A DNA stretch of 64,000 nt from Brevibacillus laterosporus (GTDB lineage: Bacteria > Bacillota > Bacilli > Brevibacillales > Brevibacillaceae), in assembly GCA_007833815.1 (NCBI GenBank), contig CP033464.1, forward strand, positions 4,334,001-4,398,000, given 5' to 3'. Under the pieces are notes generated by a model. That model had not been told where the DNA came from and did no database searches. It saw only the letters and a program-made list of their open reading frames with translations. Positions 55,346 through 63,353 of this stretch are shown one piece after another (position 1 is the stretch's first letter; each line of letters opens with the position of its first letter). Made by a program: the position numbers and the translations under genes.

Positions 55346-56053
55346 ATGGAACATACATTTACTGAGACTTCTATTATTGGTGATATTGTTACGAAATTTC
55401 CGAAGGCAAGCGACCTTTTCAAATTATATAGAATAGATTTTTGCTGCGGCGGTAATAGACCCCTTATCGACGCGATTAATGAGAGAAATTTATCAACAGA
55501 AGAGGTTATCACAAACTTAAATACTCTTTATCATGAAACAAAACTTTTAAATGAATCTGAAATTGATTGGAAGACCGCCTCTTATAGTGAATTAATTGAC
55601 TATATTATAAATAAGCACCATCGCTATTTAAATGAAGAGTTGCCGCAGTTAAGTCCATACGTAACAAAAGTGTTACGCGTTCATGGATCAGAACAACCAC
55701 ATTTAGCTAAAATTCACAAGTTATTTCATGAATTAAAAACAGAGTTAGAGCAACATTTAATTAAAGAAGAAACAGAGGATTTCCCGTTGATTTTAGCATT
55801 TGAGCAAAATTCAACTGATGAAATTTATACGAAATTACGCAAAGTGGTGGAAGCATTGGAGAGTGAGCATAGCCATGCTGGCGATATTATTAAAGAACTT
55901 CGTACAATTACGAATGACTTTACTCCTCCAAAAGGAGCTTGCGGTACTTATCGTCTTGTCTATCAACGACTTGAAGCCCTTGAATCTGATCTGTTCCAGC
56001 ATATTCATTTAGAAAATAATGTTTTGTTTCCACGTGCAATTGCACAAGCTTAA
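55346..56053 (+). CDS. scdA: Iron-sulfur cluster repair di-iron protein (ScdA/YtfE/RIC)
   Basis: 235 residues. The N-terminal ScdA domain carries the IDFCCGG cysteines (about residues 30-36). The hemerythrin-like C-terminus holds the di-iron ligands in NKHHRYLNEELP, HELKTELEQHLIKEE, ESEHSHAG and HIHLENNVLFPRA. RIC proteins repair Fe-S clusters damaged by nitric oxide or oxidants. GGAGG precedes the ATG and a Crp-type operator lies upstream. Confidence 0.95.
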   Translation: MEHTFTETSIIGDIVTKFPKASDLFKLYRIDFCCGGNRPLIDAINERNLSTEEVITNLNTLYHETKLLNESEIDWKTASYSELIDYIINKHHRYLNEELPQLSPYVTKVLRVHGSEQPHLAKIHKLFHELKTELEQHLIKEETEDFPLILAFEQNSTDEIYTKLRKVVEALESEHSHAGDIIKELRTITNDFTPPKGACGTYRLVYQRLEALESDLFQHIHLENNVLFPRAIAQA

Positions 56054-56270
56054 GTAAGAAAAAAGAAGCGGATGAATCTTTAACTTGATGGTTGTGGGGG
56101 TAACTAAAAAAAGGAATAGCACCCTCTTTTAAGTTACCCTTGCGAAATAATTTTCGCAATATCAATGACTTTGATTGACATTCTTATTTTGCATAAAAAC
56201 AATCTTTCATTGAACTCATAGATTTTAATAATGAATAAACAAAAACTCTAGATAGCTACTTATCCATAAA

Positions 56271-56307
56271 AAATGGGACAAGAGTAAAAAGTGCTCATGT
56301 CCCATTT
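56271..56307 (+). terminator. Terminator downstream of scdA
   Basis: AAATGGGACA pairs with TGTCCCATTT, extended by GAG/CTC after a one-base bulge on each side, and TTTAT follows. Confidence 0.75.
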
Positions 56308-56510
56308 TTATATATTTTTTCAAATTTCATAATACTATTTGAATGTATATACAGAAAGGTTCACTTTCCCATGTAATCTCCAGTCATGGCATAAGCTCTG
56401 GAATGAGATCCTCCCTCCCTTAATTGATTCATTTCACTGTTTCATTTAGCCGTTTGATATATTTTTATTATGGAAAGAATATGCCTAGAATTATTAAGGA
56501 GTTGCTATAT

Positions 56511-57200
56511 ATGAAAGAAGGAATGATCAAAAAACATTTACGGGAAGTTCCCCTTTTTAAAGAACTTTCAGAAGAAGAACTTCAGTCCATTGTGGATATT
56601 TCTCAAATACGAATTTATAAAGCAAGATCTTTTGTATTTATGCAGGGTGACACACTTGATCGCGTTTTTTTTATCCACTCAGGTAAGGTGAAAATTCAAA
56701 AAACGGATGTAACTGGAAGGGAACAAATTGTTTCTGTCCTTCAAGCTGGAGAAATGTTTCCCCACGCCGGTTTCTTCCGAAAAGGTACTTTCCCAGCACA
56801 TGCTGAGATACTTGAGATTGCACAATTAATCGTTTTTCCCATCGCTGATTTTGAGAATATTTTGATTCAGTATCCTCAACTATGTATTAAATTGTTTAAA
56901 GTTCTTGAAGAAAAAATTGTGGATCTCCAGAATAGATTAGAAGAACAAATTCTTCATGATACGTATGAACAAATTATTATGTTATTACTTCGCTTATGTA
57001 AATCAAATGGTATACAGATAAATGACAAATATAAATTAACGACCCAATTTACAAATCGAGAACTCGCCAATATGATTGGAACATCAAGGGAAACGATTAG
57101 TCGCACAATTAGTCAGTTAAAAAGAAAGAAATTAATTGATATTGATGAAAACGGCTGTTTCATTATTATTCCAGGGAAATTAGAAGAAGAAATCATCTAA
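56511..57200 (+). CDS. Crp/Fnr family transcriptional regulator
   Basis: 229 residues from the ATG at 56511 (AAGGAG nine nt upstream). The cyclic-nucleotide-like sensor domain covers residues ~10-125 and the winged helix includes the recognition helix MIGTSRETISRTISQLKRKK. The R-E-x-x-x-R order is the one that reads GTGA half-sites. No cysteine cluster for a [4Fe-4S] centre is seen, so it is more like Bacillus ArcR/Crp than Fnr. It probably controls scdA through the operator at 55264. Confidence 0.85.
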   Translation: MKEGMIKKHLREVPLFKELSEEELQSIVDISQIRIYKARSFVFMQGDTLDRVFFIHSGKVKIQKTDVTGREQIVSVLQAGEMFPHAGFFRKGTFPAHAEILEIAQLIVFPIADFENILIQYPQLCIKLFKVLEEKIVDLQNRLEEQILHDTYEQIIMLLLRLCKSNGIQINDKYKLTTQFTNRELANMIGTSRETISRTISQLKRKKLIDIDENGCFIIIPGKLEEEII

Positions 57201-57381
57201 TCGAATGCCAATCACTTCATCAATTAAATAAAAACACCTTAATAGTTCAATATTAGATAGATAAAGAAAGAATAGTACGTGCAATAACTAAAGAGAAAAA
57301 ACAGGCTTTCGAAAGAATTATCGTAAGCCTGTCAATCGCTAATAATTATATCTCTTCTTTTAAAATAAAAAATAGATATTC

Positions 57382-57716
57382 TTGTTAACTTCAAGCTTCA
57401 GCTTCACTATGAACAATTCGAAAAAGAAGATAGTGAAGAAAACGTCTATAAACTAATGGGAGACTTACATCTGTTATTGGATATCGATAAACATTACAGC
57501 CGTAAAGAGAATCTTCTTTTTCCTTATAATTAGAGCTGACGATGAATCTCTTGCATGTGGATATTACGTTCATTGACAAGGATGATGTTGTATGCTACTA
57601 CTCCCATGGAAAAGAGCGAATTTATGCCCGCACAAAAGCAGTAATTGGCAGAACGGTCCAAAACTGCCATCCTCCGAAAAGCGTTCATCACGTTGAAAAA
57701 CTCTTGGAAGACTTCA
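57382..57716 (+). pseudogene. DUF438 (hemerythrin-PAS) gene remnant
   Basis: The first piece (LQLHYEQFEKEDSEENVYK, then IDKHYSRKENLLFPY) is the hemerythrin-like part of DUF438 proteins and ends at a stop near 57532. The second piece, in another frame from 57542, matches the PAS part (VDITFIDKDDVVCYYSHGKER, then VIGRTVQNCHPPKSVHHVEK) and ends at the junction near 57717. The N-terminus, the middle and the C-terminus are missing. Its association with scdA fits a former NO-response island. Confidence 0.7.
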
Positions 57717-57909
57717 AATCTGTGCTGTGCAATACGCAGAACAAGCCTTTGTTAATATGAAAGGTACAGAAAAATACAATGAAGCTGTTAAGTACTTTGT
57801 TGCAAGTATGAGTCGTAATAAAATTAAAGTAACCGATGAAGAAGTTAAAGCATTGATTGAATCTACTCTTCGTGAATGGAAAGATGAATTGAACAAACAA
57901 ATGAAGTAA
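57717..57909 (+). pseudogene. LL-H-type phage holin 3' fragment
   Basis: The last ~60 codons of a holin of the phage LL-H family are readable (YAEQAFVNMKGTEKYNEAV, then DEEVKALIESTLREWKDEL). The membrane part is absent. It is joined out of frame to the DUF438 remnant, marking a recombination junction. A strong terminator follows. Confidence 0.6.
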
Positions 57910-57916
57910 AATAGTT

Positions 57917-57955
57917 ATCCCCTTCTGGCTATATGCTGGAAGGGGATTTTTTTGT
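57917..57955. terminator. Terminator after the holin fragment
   Basis: ATCCCCTTC pairs with GAAGGGGAT around a 13-nt loop, followed by seven Ts. Confidence 0.85.
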
Positions 57956-57975
57956 TTATGTGGAAAACTCATACC

Positions 57976-58233
57976 CTATAAATTGTACTTCATTATAACC
58001 TCAATGACTTCCTCATAAATCTTTTTACGATTTTCCTCTCTACGACAATTGATACAATATGGGTCTTTACAGTATTTCTTTAGACGCTGAAATGTACTGC
58101 GTATTTCTTTTCCACATTTGCATGAGTATACTAATTCACTTTTTTGATTCACATAGGGGCTTAACAGCTTACATTGATAACTTTCAAGCCAGCTATTAAC
58201 TTCGTTTTGTGTATATTGAGATTTAGCTACCAT
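57976..58233 (-). CDS. Small zinc-ribbon-like protein
   Basis: 85 residues. The C-terminal half has five cysteines (YSCKCGKE, then KYCKDPYCINC) that should bind zinc. The N-terminal half resembles the DNA-recognition segment found at the start of some phage HNH homing endonucleases; no HNH motif is present. Of two adjacent ATGs the second (58233) has better spacing from GAGGTG. It is divergent from the cyclophilin gene. Confidence 0.5.
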   Translation of the reverse strand: MVAKSQYTQNEVNSWLESYQCKLLSPYVNQKSELVYSCKCGKEIRSTFQRLKKYCKDPYCINCRREENRKKIYEEVIEVIMKYNL

Positions 58234-58290
58234 CATTTCACCTCTGCATAGATTGTCTGGTACAATAAAGAAAAAATAAGGAGGTTCTTC

Positions 58291-58689
58291 ATGAAACGTC
58301 TACCACTCGCACTATTATTGGGCTTCACTCTCGTCGTAACAGGGTGTGGGACAAAAACAGCTCCAGCTACTGATCAGCAACAAAATAACGCTACTTCTGG
58401 TCAAACCAGCCCTACAGACAAAAAAGATGAAACCGCCAAGAAGCCTAGCAAACAATATGACAAGGCTCCTGACATGAAAATTGATCCTAACAAAAATTAT
58501 GAGGCTGTTGTAGAAACAAACAAAGGATCATTTACCATCCAGTTGTTTGCCAAGGATGCTCCTAAAACCGTAAACAACTTTGTCTTCCTAGCGAATGATC
58601 ATTTCTACGATGGTGTCGTCTTTCACCGAATCATCCAGAGCTTCATGATCCAAACCGGTGATCCGAAAGGCGATGGCATCGTTATGTAA
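58291..58689 (+). pseudogene. Cyclophilin-type peptidyl-prolyl isomerase lipoprotein, cut by element integration
   Basis: The lipoprotein start (MKRLPLALLLGFTLVVTGCG, acylated cysteine at 19) is followed by a Lys/Thr linker and the cyclophilin domain: GSFTIQLFAKDAPKTVNNFVF, then FYDGVVFHRIIQSFMIQTGDP. Homologues continue GDPxGxGxGGPGYxFxDE for ~90 more residues; here the frame runs into foreign sequence after GDGIV and stops. 132 residues remain. AAGGAGG precedes the ATG. The 3' half should lie at the other end of the element, beyond this window. Confidence 0.85.
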
Positions 58690-58690
58690 A
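58660..58690. other. Attachment-site junction of the integrated element
   Basis: Cyclophilin homology ends at about 58670-58680, 27-40 nt before the end of the recombinase gene. Large serine recombinases often integrate into conserved genes next to themselves. The exact crossover dinucleotide cannot be told without the other end. Confidence 0.6.
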
Positions 58691-58715
58691 TACGCCTACT
58701 ATTATCATGATGGGG

Positions 58716-60326
58716 CTACATTGATTGCTTTAAAAGCTCATTTATTATGATATTAAAATTAATTTTTATGACATCACCATACTCCACACTATCCAATACT
58801 TTAGATAACATTGTCTTCTTAGAATCCCAATCAGCATTTCTATATTTTTCTTCCCAATTACAAAGCTCAGATTTAATTTTAATAGTCTTTTTATTTTCAT
58901 TCTCTAGGTCTGCAATTTTTTCATTACATTCATCTAGTCTTCTCTGATACTCTTTTAACTCCTCCTCTTTATTGTTGATCTGTTCCTCAACATATTCTTC
59001 TGATAATTTACTTTCACCCATAGCAATTTTTATTATTAATTTTTTCAAAGCCTCTAGCTGCTTTTTTGTTTCATCTATCTCTTTGATGATGTTTTTTCTA
59101 ACTATCAATTCATTTTCTATTTTCAACTTTTTTGATTCATTGACTGCTTCTTCTAATCCATTGAGTTCAATTAATTTCATTGTTTCTATAATTACTTCCT
59201 CAGTTTCGTAGTCATATTTTTTTGCCCCGAAGTAACATTTTGGATGTGTCTCTCTATGATTAGTTCCTTCTCGGCAAATATATCTCCAATAAGTATAGCT
59301 GCTTTTTTCTCCATTCTTCTTTATTTTTGTCTTTGTTGAAGAATCCACAAATAGCCTTGAACCACAATACCCACACTTTGCTAAACCATTTAAAAGCAAA
59401 TACTTGCTAGGTGCAACAACTTTATATTCAGATTCATCTTTTTGAATTTTTCTAGAATCAATAATATTTTGCACTTCATCAAAAATCTCATCAGAAATAA
59501 TTACTAAATCATCTCTCTTAGGTTTTAGCTTAATCTTTTCAACAGGCTTTAGCTTATTATTGCTATACGTGGTTCCGTATCGTTGCTCGCCCTTGTAAAT
59601 AGGATTACGCAAAATCCGTCTAACAACATTGTTTCTCCATTTGACACCGCTTTGAGAAGGTATACCGCATTCGTTTAAATAATTCGTAATTCTATCCGCT
59701 CCATACCCTTTTTCTAACACAAGGAGAAACATAAGCTTAACTATTCTAGATTGCTCTTCATTTATTCTGATATTTTTCATCGTTTTTTCATGTTTGGGAT
59801 GTTTTTGATTGGTATCATAAACCTCATAACCATAAGGAACTCTTGCTCCTGTCCACTTCCCTTCCTCATTCATTTGCTTAATTGCCTCTGTAACCCTTGT
59901 TGATGTTTTCTTACTCTCACCTTCGGCAACCCAAAATCTAAGAAAGCTCACTAAGCTATCTTCATGTCTCTCATCTTTATTTAGCACTCCATCTACAACT
60001 GACCAAACTTCGATTCCATTTTTCTTTAAATATTCCAACATAAAAGGAATTTCAAATTTATTCCTACCTAACCTATCGTCTTTCCAGACTAATAAAATAT
60101 CATACTCTTTATTCTCAGCTCCTTTTTTTATTAATTGAATCTTGTCACGTTCTGATACGCTTTTTTTGTACCCAGAAACCCCTAATTCACTGAGTTCTTT
60201 TTCAAGTACCCAGTTCGACTTACTTTGCATAAACTGATGTACTGCCTTTCTTTGCATGGGAATATCTTCTTCGGTAACTTGACGATCAGTTGATACTCTG
60301 TACAATGCCCATACTCTTTTTTTCAT
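58716..60326 (-). CDS. Large serine recombinase (integrase)
   Basis: 536 residues. The N-terminal catalytic domain carries the nucleophilic serine in WALYRVSTDRQ (S12) and the arginine motif WKDDRLGRNKFE. The recombinase domain (GYGADRITNYLNECGIPSQSG) and a zinc-ribbon (AKCGYCGSRLFVDSS, later cysteines CREGTNHRETHPKC) follow, then a coiled coil rich in Lys/Glu. It integrates and excises the element through attP/attB recombination. The location beside the broken cyclophilin gene identifies the target. Confidence 0.94.
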   Translation of the reverse strand: MKKRVWALYRVSTDRQVTEEDIPMQRKAVHQFMQSKSNWVLEKELSELGVSGYKKSVSERDKIQLIKKGAENKEYDILLVWKDDRLGRNKFEIPFMLEYLKKNGIEVWSVVDGVLNKDERHEDSLVSFLRFWVAEGESKKTSTRVTEAIKQMNEEGKWTGARVPYGYEVYDTNQKHPKHEKTMKNIRINEEQSRIVKLMFLLVLEKGYGADRITNYLNECGIPSQSGVKWRNNVVRRILRNPIYKGEQRYGTTYSNNKLKPVEKIKLKPKRDDLVIISDEIFDEVQNIIDSRKIQKDESEYKVVAPSKYLLLNGLAKCGYCGSRLFVDSSTKTKIKKNGEKSSYTYWRYICREGTNHRETHPKCYFGAKKYDYETEEVIIETMKLIELNGLEEAVNESKKLKIENELIVRKNIIKEIDETKKQLEALKKLIIKIAMGESKLSEEYVEEQINNKEEELKEYQRRLDECNEKIADLENENKKTIKIKSELCNWEEKYRNADWDSKKTMLSKVLDSVEYGDVIKINFNIIINELLKQSM

Positions 60327-60379
60327 TTTAAATAACCCTCCTTATAAAACTAATTATAAATGTAAAATAAAAAATTAAA

Positions 60380-60406
60380 AAGCCTTGAATTATTAGTTCA
60401 AGGCTT
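60380..60406 (-). terminator. Terminator upstream of the recombinase gene
   Basis: AAGCCTTGAA pairs with TTCAAGGCTT around a 7-nt loop; on the minus strand TTTTTAATTTTTT follows. It insulates the recombinase from the small-gene operon. Confidence 0.8.
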
Positions 60407-60411
60407 AATCA

Positions 60412-60594
60412 TTATGTATTAATTAAGAATCTCCTTAGTGAGTCCGTAGCAATCTTATTTTTACTTTTGCAATTAGTAAAAGTAAGCATTATATGAAGTC
60501 CTCTTTTATTTTTCTTGCATTCAGCCTGCGCTGTACCATCAGGATTATGTGTGATTATATATTTATCTCCTTTTACATTGATACTTTCCGTAAT
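60412..60594 (-). CDS. Small basic protein with an apparent ATT start
   Basis: 60 codons. The frame begins where ATT shares a base with the TAA stop of the RusA gene (TAATT in place of the usual TAATG), five nt after GGGGAG. The product (ITESINVKGDKYIITHNPDG, then a Lys-rich stretch and LTFTNCKSKNKIATDSLRR) is basic and looks coding. AUU is an authentic but rare start codon. The alternative is that the gene is dead. Confidence 0.5.
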   Translation of the reverse strand: MTESINVKGDKYIITHNPDGTAQAECKKNKRGLHIMLTFTNCKSKNKIATDSLRRFLINT

Positions 60595-61190
60595 TATCTC
60601 CCCTTTTTAATTCTTGAAAATTTAACACACTTCTTTTCCCCATCAATTTCTTCTCGAATCCGACCTTCCTTTGACTCTTTTAAAATTGAACAATTTCGCT
60701 TATACCTTTTGCATGTCTTGCATTTATTTTCAAACTCCATTAACTCTTTCTCACTATCAAAAATTCCTATGTAATCAACTTCACTTATTTCAATTTCAAC
60801 TCTTGGGTTTTTAGTGTCGTAATATATCCGACTTGTCCTAGTAAGGATAAAATTATCATCTATGTATGCAATTCCGTTAAGGGCATCGCACATGCATTTA
60901 AAGTAATTCTGTTCGTCCATATCGATACGTGGGAAGTAATAAACACAGTCCATATAGTAATGTCTATTTCTCGTCCCCTCGATATCCCATCCTTGTTCTT
61001 TCACCTGTTTTATGGCATATTTTGAAAACATTTCTTTGTAATCTCTTGCTTCTTTTGTGAGATATGGGACTACAATATATACTGTTCTACCTTTCTTCTT
61101 TTTGGGGACTGCTCTATATCCCAGATAGTGATTTACTGATGGTGGCATTGGCGATGTAAGTCTAAATTTCTTTTTATTCAATAAGACCAT
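60594..61190 (-). CDS. RusA-like Holliday junction resolvase with a C-terminal extension
   Basis: 198 residues. The RusA core is seen in FRLTSPMPPSVNHYLGYRA and the acidic cluster PRIDMDEQNYFKCMCDALNG-IAYIDDNFI (metal-binding asparates). RusA cuts four-way junctions during phage recombination. The last ~60 residues carry a cysteine set (CKTCKRYKRNC) that may bind zinc. Typical RusA proteins are ~120 residues. Confidence 0.8.
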   Translation of the reverse strand: MVLLNKKKFRLTSPMPPSVNHYLGYRAVPKKKKGRTVYIVVPYLTKEARDYKEMFSKYAIKQVKEQGWDIEGTRNRHYYMDCVYYFPRIDMDEQNYFKCMCDALNGIAYIDDNFILTRTSRIYYDTKNPRVEIEISEVDYIGIFDSEKELMEFENKCKTCKRYKRNCSILKESKEGRIREEIDGEKKCVKFSRIKKGR

Positions 61191-61212
61191 CCTACTTTTT
61201 ATTTTATATGTA

Positions 61213-61443
61213 TTAATTAAGCTTTCTTATTGCAGCTTTTATTTCTTCTGGAAGTGCTGGTCTTCCCATTTCATTCCAAAACAAATCCTCTTCATATCCA
61301 TGTTCATAAATACCAACTAAATCCTGAATGACATCCATTTTACTTTTGGCTATTATTCGATCTTGTTCGCTTAAATTTCTGTTGCAATATTTTGTCATTA
61401 AATAATTGTAATACTTAGAGACACTTTCGTTATTTATATCCAT
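61213..61443 (-). CDS. Small uncharacterised element protein
   Basis: 76 residues from an ATG with GGGGG seven nt upstream (an upstream ATG at 61479 overlaps the preceding gene). Helical, ending EEIKAAIRKLN. A possible short nucleic-acid-binding or regulatory protein; no family recognised. Confidence 0.5.
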   Translation of the reverse strand: MDINNESVSKYYNYLMTKYCNRNLSEQDRIIAKSKMDVIQDLVGIYEHGYEEDLFWNEMGRPALPEEIKAAIRKLN

Positions 61444-61465
61444 CTTATTCCCCCGTATTATTATG

Positions 61466-61687
61466 TCATTCATATCCATGATATCTTCCCTTTAAATCTC
61501 TGTGCAGGTTATATAGAGAAGCTGTGCTGCTTAAACCTACATAACTTTTATGTGAGCATTTCTTGCTTGGATGTCTGTCTAAATATCCTTTTTCTTTTGC
61601 TTCTTCAAGAGTGCATTTCGTAACTATGTATACAATTTCGTTATCACACGCTGTTGGGTAGTAATATCTTTTCTTTTCTGTTTTCAA
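61466..61687 (-). CDS. Small uncharacterised element protein
   Basis: 73 residues with a TTG start preceded by AAAGGAG. Basic and tyrosine-rich, with two cysteines (NEIVYIVTKCTLEEAKEKG, KKCSHKSYVG). Function unknown. It lies in the same operon as tdk and rusA. Confidence 0.5.
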   Translation of the reverse strand: MKTEKKRYYYPTACDNEIVYIVTKCTLEEAKEKGYLDRHPSKKCSHKSYVGLSSTASLYNLHRDLKGRYHGYE

Positions 61688-61709
61688 ATGTTGTATTTTT
61701 TCTCCTTTG

Positions 61710-61928
61710 TCATATTGGAAATTCCATTTTCAGTTGCCCGTTTTTATCAAGAGTACCTAAAGCAATATTCAATCGATTAGTTGCGTATCTAATTAAACAG
61801 TAATCGGAACAAATGATGCCTTCATCAGTGAAATATACACTGTTTCCTTCATAGCATTCTTCATTGCAACTAGAAAGTAAGCATCGCCCCACTAATCCAC
61901 TTTCATCTTTAAAATTAAATCTATCCAA
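61710..61928 (-). CDS. Small zinc-finger-like element protein
   Basis: 72 residues, TTG start. A treble-clef-like cysteine pattern is seen: CLLSSCNEECYEG and SVYFTDEGIICSDYC. Proteins of this form are common in Bacillus phages with unknown roles. It follows tdk in the operon. Confidence 0.5.
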   Translation of the reverse strand: MDRFNFKDESGLVGRCLLSSCNEECYEGNSVYFTDEGIICSDYCLIRYATNRLNIALGTLDKNGQLKMEFPI

Positions 61929-61953
61929 CGAATCACCGCTTACATATTTTTAT

Positions 61954-62517
61954 TTAATTCCCACCTTCGAAATAATGCTGTCTACAAACCGACTTATATG
62001 TATCATTACCGCCTACTTCTATTTGCTCTCCAGTGTAAGTGGGCTTGCCTTCTATAAATTTTAAAATATGTGTTGCTTTCTTTTTGCAAAAATGACATGT
62101 TGTTTTTATCTCTTCAATCTTGTCCGCATGAGCCAATAAATGATAGCTGCCTTCAAATAATTCACCCCTAAAGTCCTTTAGTAACCCATAACAAATGACA
62201 TCAATTGTTAATTCATCCACCACTTTTATGAGTTCCATGATTGTTACCTTTTTCAAGAAAGAAACTTCGTCCACTAAAACATAGTCAGGGTAAATTTCTT
62301 CAATTAATTTATACACCCTAACAGATTCATCAACTGAAATAGTATCTCTCTGGATACCTATTCGTGAGGTGACTTTCCCTACACCGTACCGATTATCAAT
62401 TGATGAAGTTAAAATTAATACTGTTTTACCACCTTCTTCAAAATTATGAGCTGTTGATAACAAATTCATGGTTTTAGAACTGTTCATTTGTCCATACTTA
62501 AATATAAGTTTTGCTAT
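61954..62517 (-). CDS. tdk: Thymidine kinase (type II), apparent ATA start
   Basis: 188 codons. The P-loop region reads LIFKYGQMNSSKTMNLL, followed by YVLVDEVSFL (metal site) and a zinc-binding cluster (CHFCKKKA, later C). The first ATG (62487) would remove the P-loop glycine and the first strand. The frame is open to an ATA at 62517 that lies seven nt after AAGGAGGT, so that ATA is the likely start. It phosphorylates thymidine for phage DNA synthesis. Confidence 0.85.
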   Translation of the reverse strand: MAKLIFKYGQMNSSKTMNLLSTAHNFEEGGKTVLILTSSIDNRYGVGKVTSRIGIQRDTISVDESVRVYKLIEEIYPDYVLVDEVSFLKKVTIMELIKVVDELTIDVICYGLLKDFRGELFEGSYHLLAHADKIEEIKTTCHFCKKKATHILKFIEGKPTYTGEQIEVGGNDTYKSVCRQHYFEGGN

Positions 62518-62535
62518 GCCTTCTACCTCCTTCTT

Positions 62536-62583
62536 GATATCCTGTAACCATTTAAGGCTGTAGCCTTTTGGTTACAGGATATC
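62536..62583. repeat. Perfect 14-bp inverted repeat with nested hairpin
   Basis: GATATCCTGTAACC (62536-62549) is repeated inverted at 62570-62583. AAGGCT/AGCCTT nest inside, and TTTTT follows on the plus side. It overlaps the end of the 49-residue gene and precedes tdk; a terminator or operator role fits, and a recombination relic is possible. Confidence 0.65.
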
Positions 62584-62701
62584 TTTTTGATTCCCTTCTG
62601 ATCAGTTTAAATAGCTTTTTCTGTTCATATGTAGACATTTTACTTACAACCTTAGCAAAGTTTAATTTAAACTCTTGATAGTCTTCTGTATTGTTTGTCA
62701 T
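62552..62701 (-). CDS. 49-residue element protein
   Basis: ATG with GAGGAG eight nt upstream. Charged helical peptide (NTEDYQEFKLNFAKVVSKMS, then KLFKLIRRESKR). Its 3' end lies inside the inverted repeat. No family recognised. Confidence 0.5.
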   Translation of the reverse strand: MTNNTEDYQEFKLNFAKVVSKMSTYEQKKLFKLIRRESKRYPVTKRLQP

Positions 62702-62785
62702 GATGTCCACTCCTCGATAAGTAATCACAATACATTTTCATCCTTATAATATGTAAAAACAAGACTTGTAAATTTGAGTTCATCT

Positions 62786-63073
62786 TTAAATTAGGATATA
62801 GTCTTCAAATATTTCTTCTTCACCGAATTTATCAGTATATGTATACTCTTTCCATTCAACAGTTCCATCATATGTATTTAATAAACCATAGAATACTTCT
62901 CCTGCGTTCGCATAAAATTTAAGTTGGTCTAATGTAGCTAATTGAGCTTTAGAATCAAGCGATAAAGCATATTCATAATCATCAGTTACGGTCGAGTGAA
63001 ACAAGTTGTTTTTTCCTTTATATTCGCAATAATATACATTTCTTTTAGTTGAATCGTCAGGAACTGATTTCAT
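62786..63073 (-). CDS. Uncharacterised element protein
   Basis: 95 residues from an ATG with GGGAG eight nt upstream; an earlier in-frame ATG at 63109 lacks one. Tyrosine-rich and acidic (KRNVYYCEYKGKNNLFH, then EEIFEDYILI). No recognised domain. Confidence 0.5.
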   Translation of the reverse strand: MKSVPDDSTKRNVYYCEYKGKNNLFHSTVTDDYEYALSLDSKAQLATLDQLKFYANAGEVFYGLLNTYDGTVEWKEYTYTDKFGEEEIFEDYILI

Positions 63074-63130
63074 GCATTCATCTCCCATTGGTGTCTGATT
63101 AAAATACATTTTACTAGCTAATTGATTGCT

Positions 63131-63331
63131 CTAATTATTTATATCTTCTGAAATATTCTCATATTGAATTTCCAGATAATCTAAGCAATGGAAAAATCCT
63201 TCAACTTGATGGGTTATCTTATGATGATACCAGTCTCCACTTAATATTATTGAATTGTTTTCATCGTATAAAGTTGTTACACAGCCATCTTCACCAAACT
63301 CATAGTCATATACGATCTTAAATTTTCTCAT
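63131..63331 (-). CDS. Uncharacterised element protein
   Basis: 66 residues with a strong GGGAGGA site before its ATG. Beta-rich and acidic (FKIVYDYEFGEDGCVTTL). No recognised domain. Confidence 0.5.
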   Translation of the reverse strand: MRKFKIVYDYEFGEDGCVTTLYDENNSIILSGDWYHHKITHQVEGFFHCLDYLEIQYENISEDINN

Positions 63332-63353
63332 TGAAACATCCTCCCTTGTATTG

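Noticed and set aside
57300..57332. Hairpin ACAGGCTT/AAGCCTGT after the Crp-like gene
   Set aside because: No T run follows and no gene is positioned for it; may be a weak terminator but is not supported.
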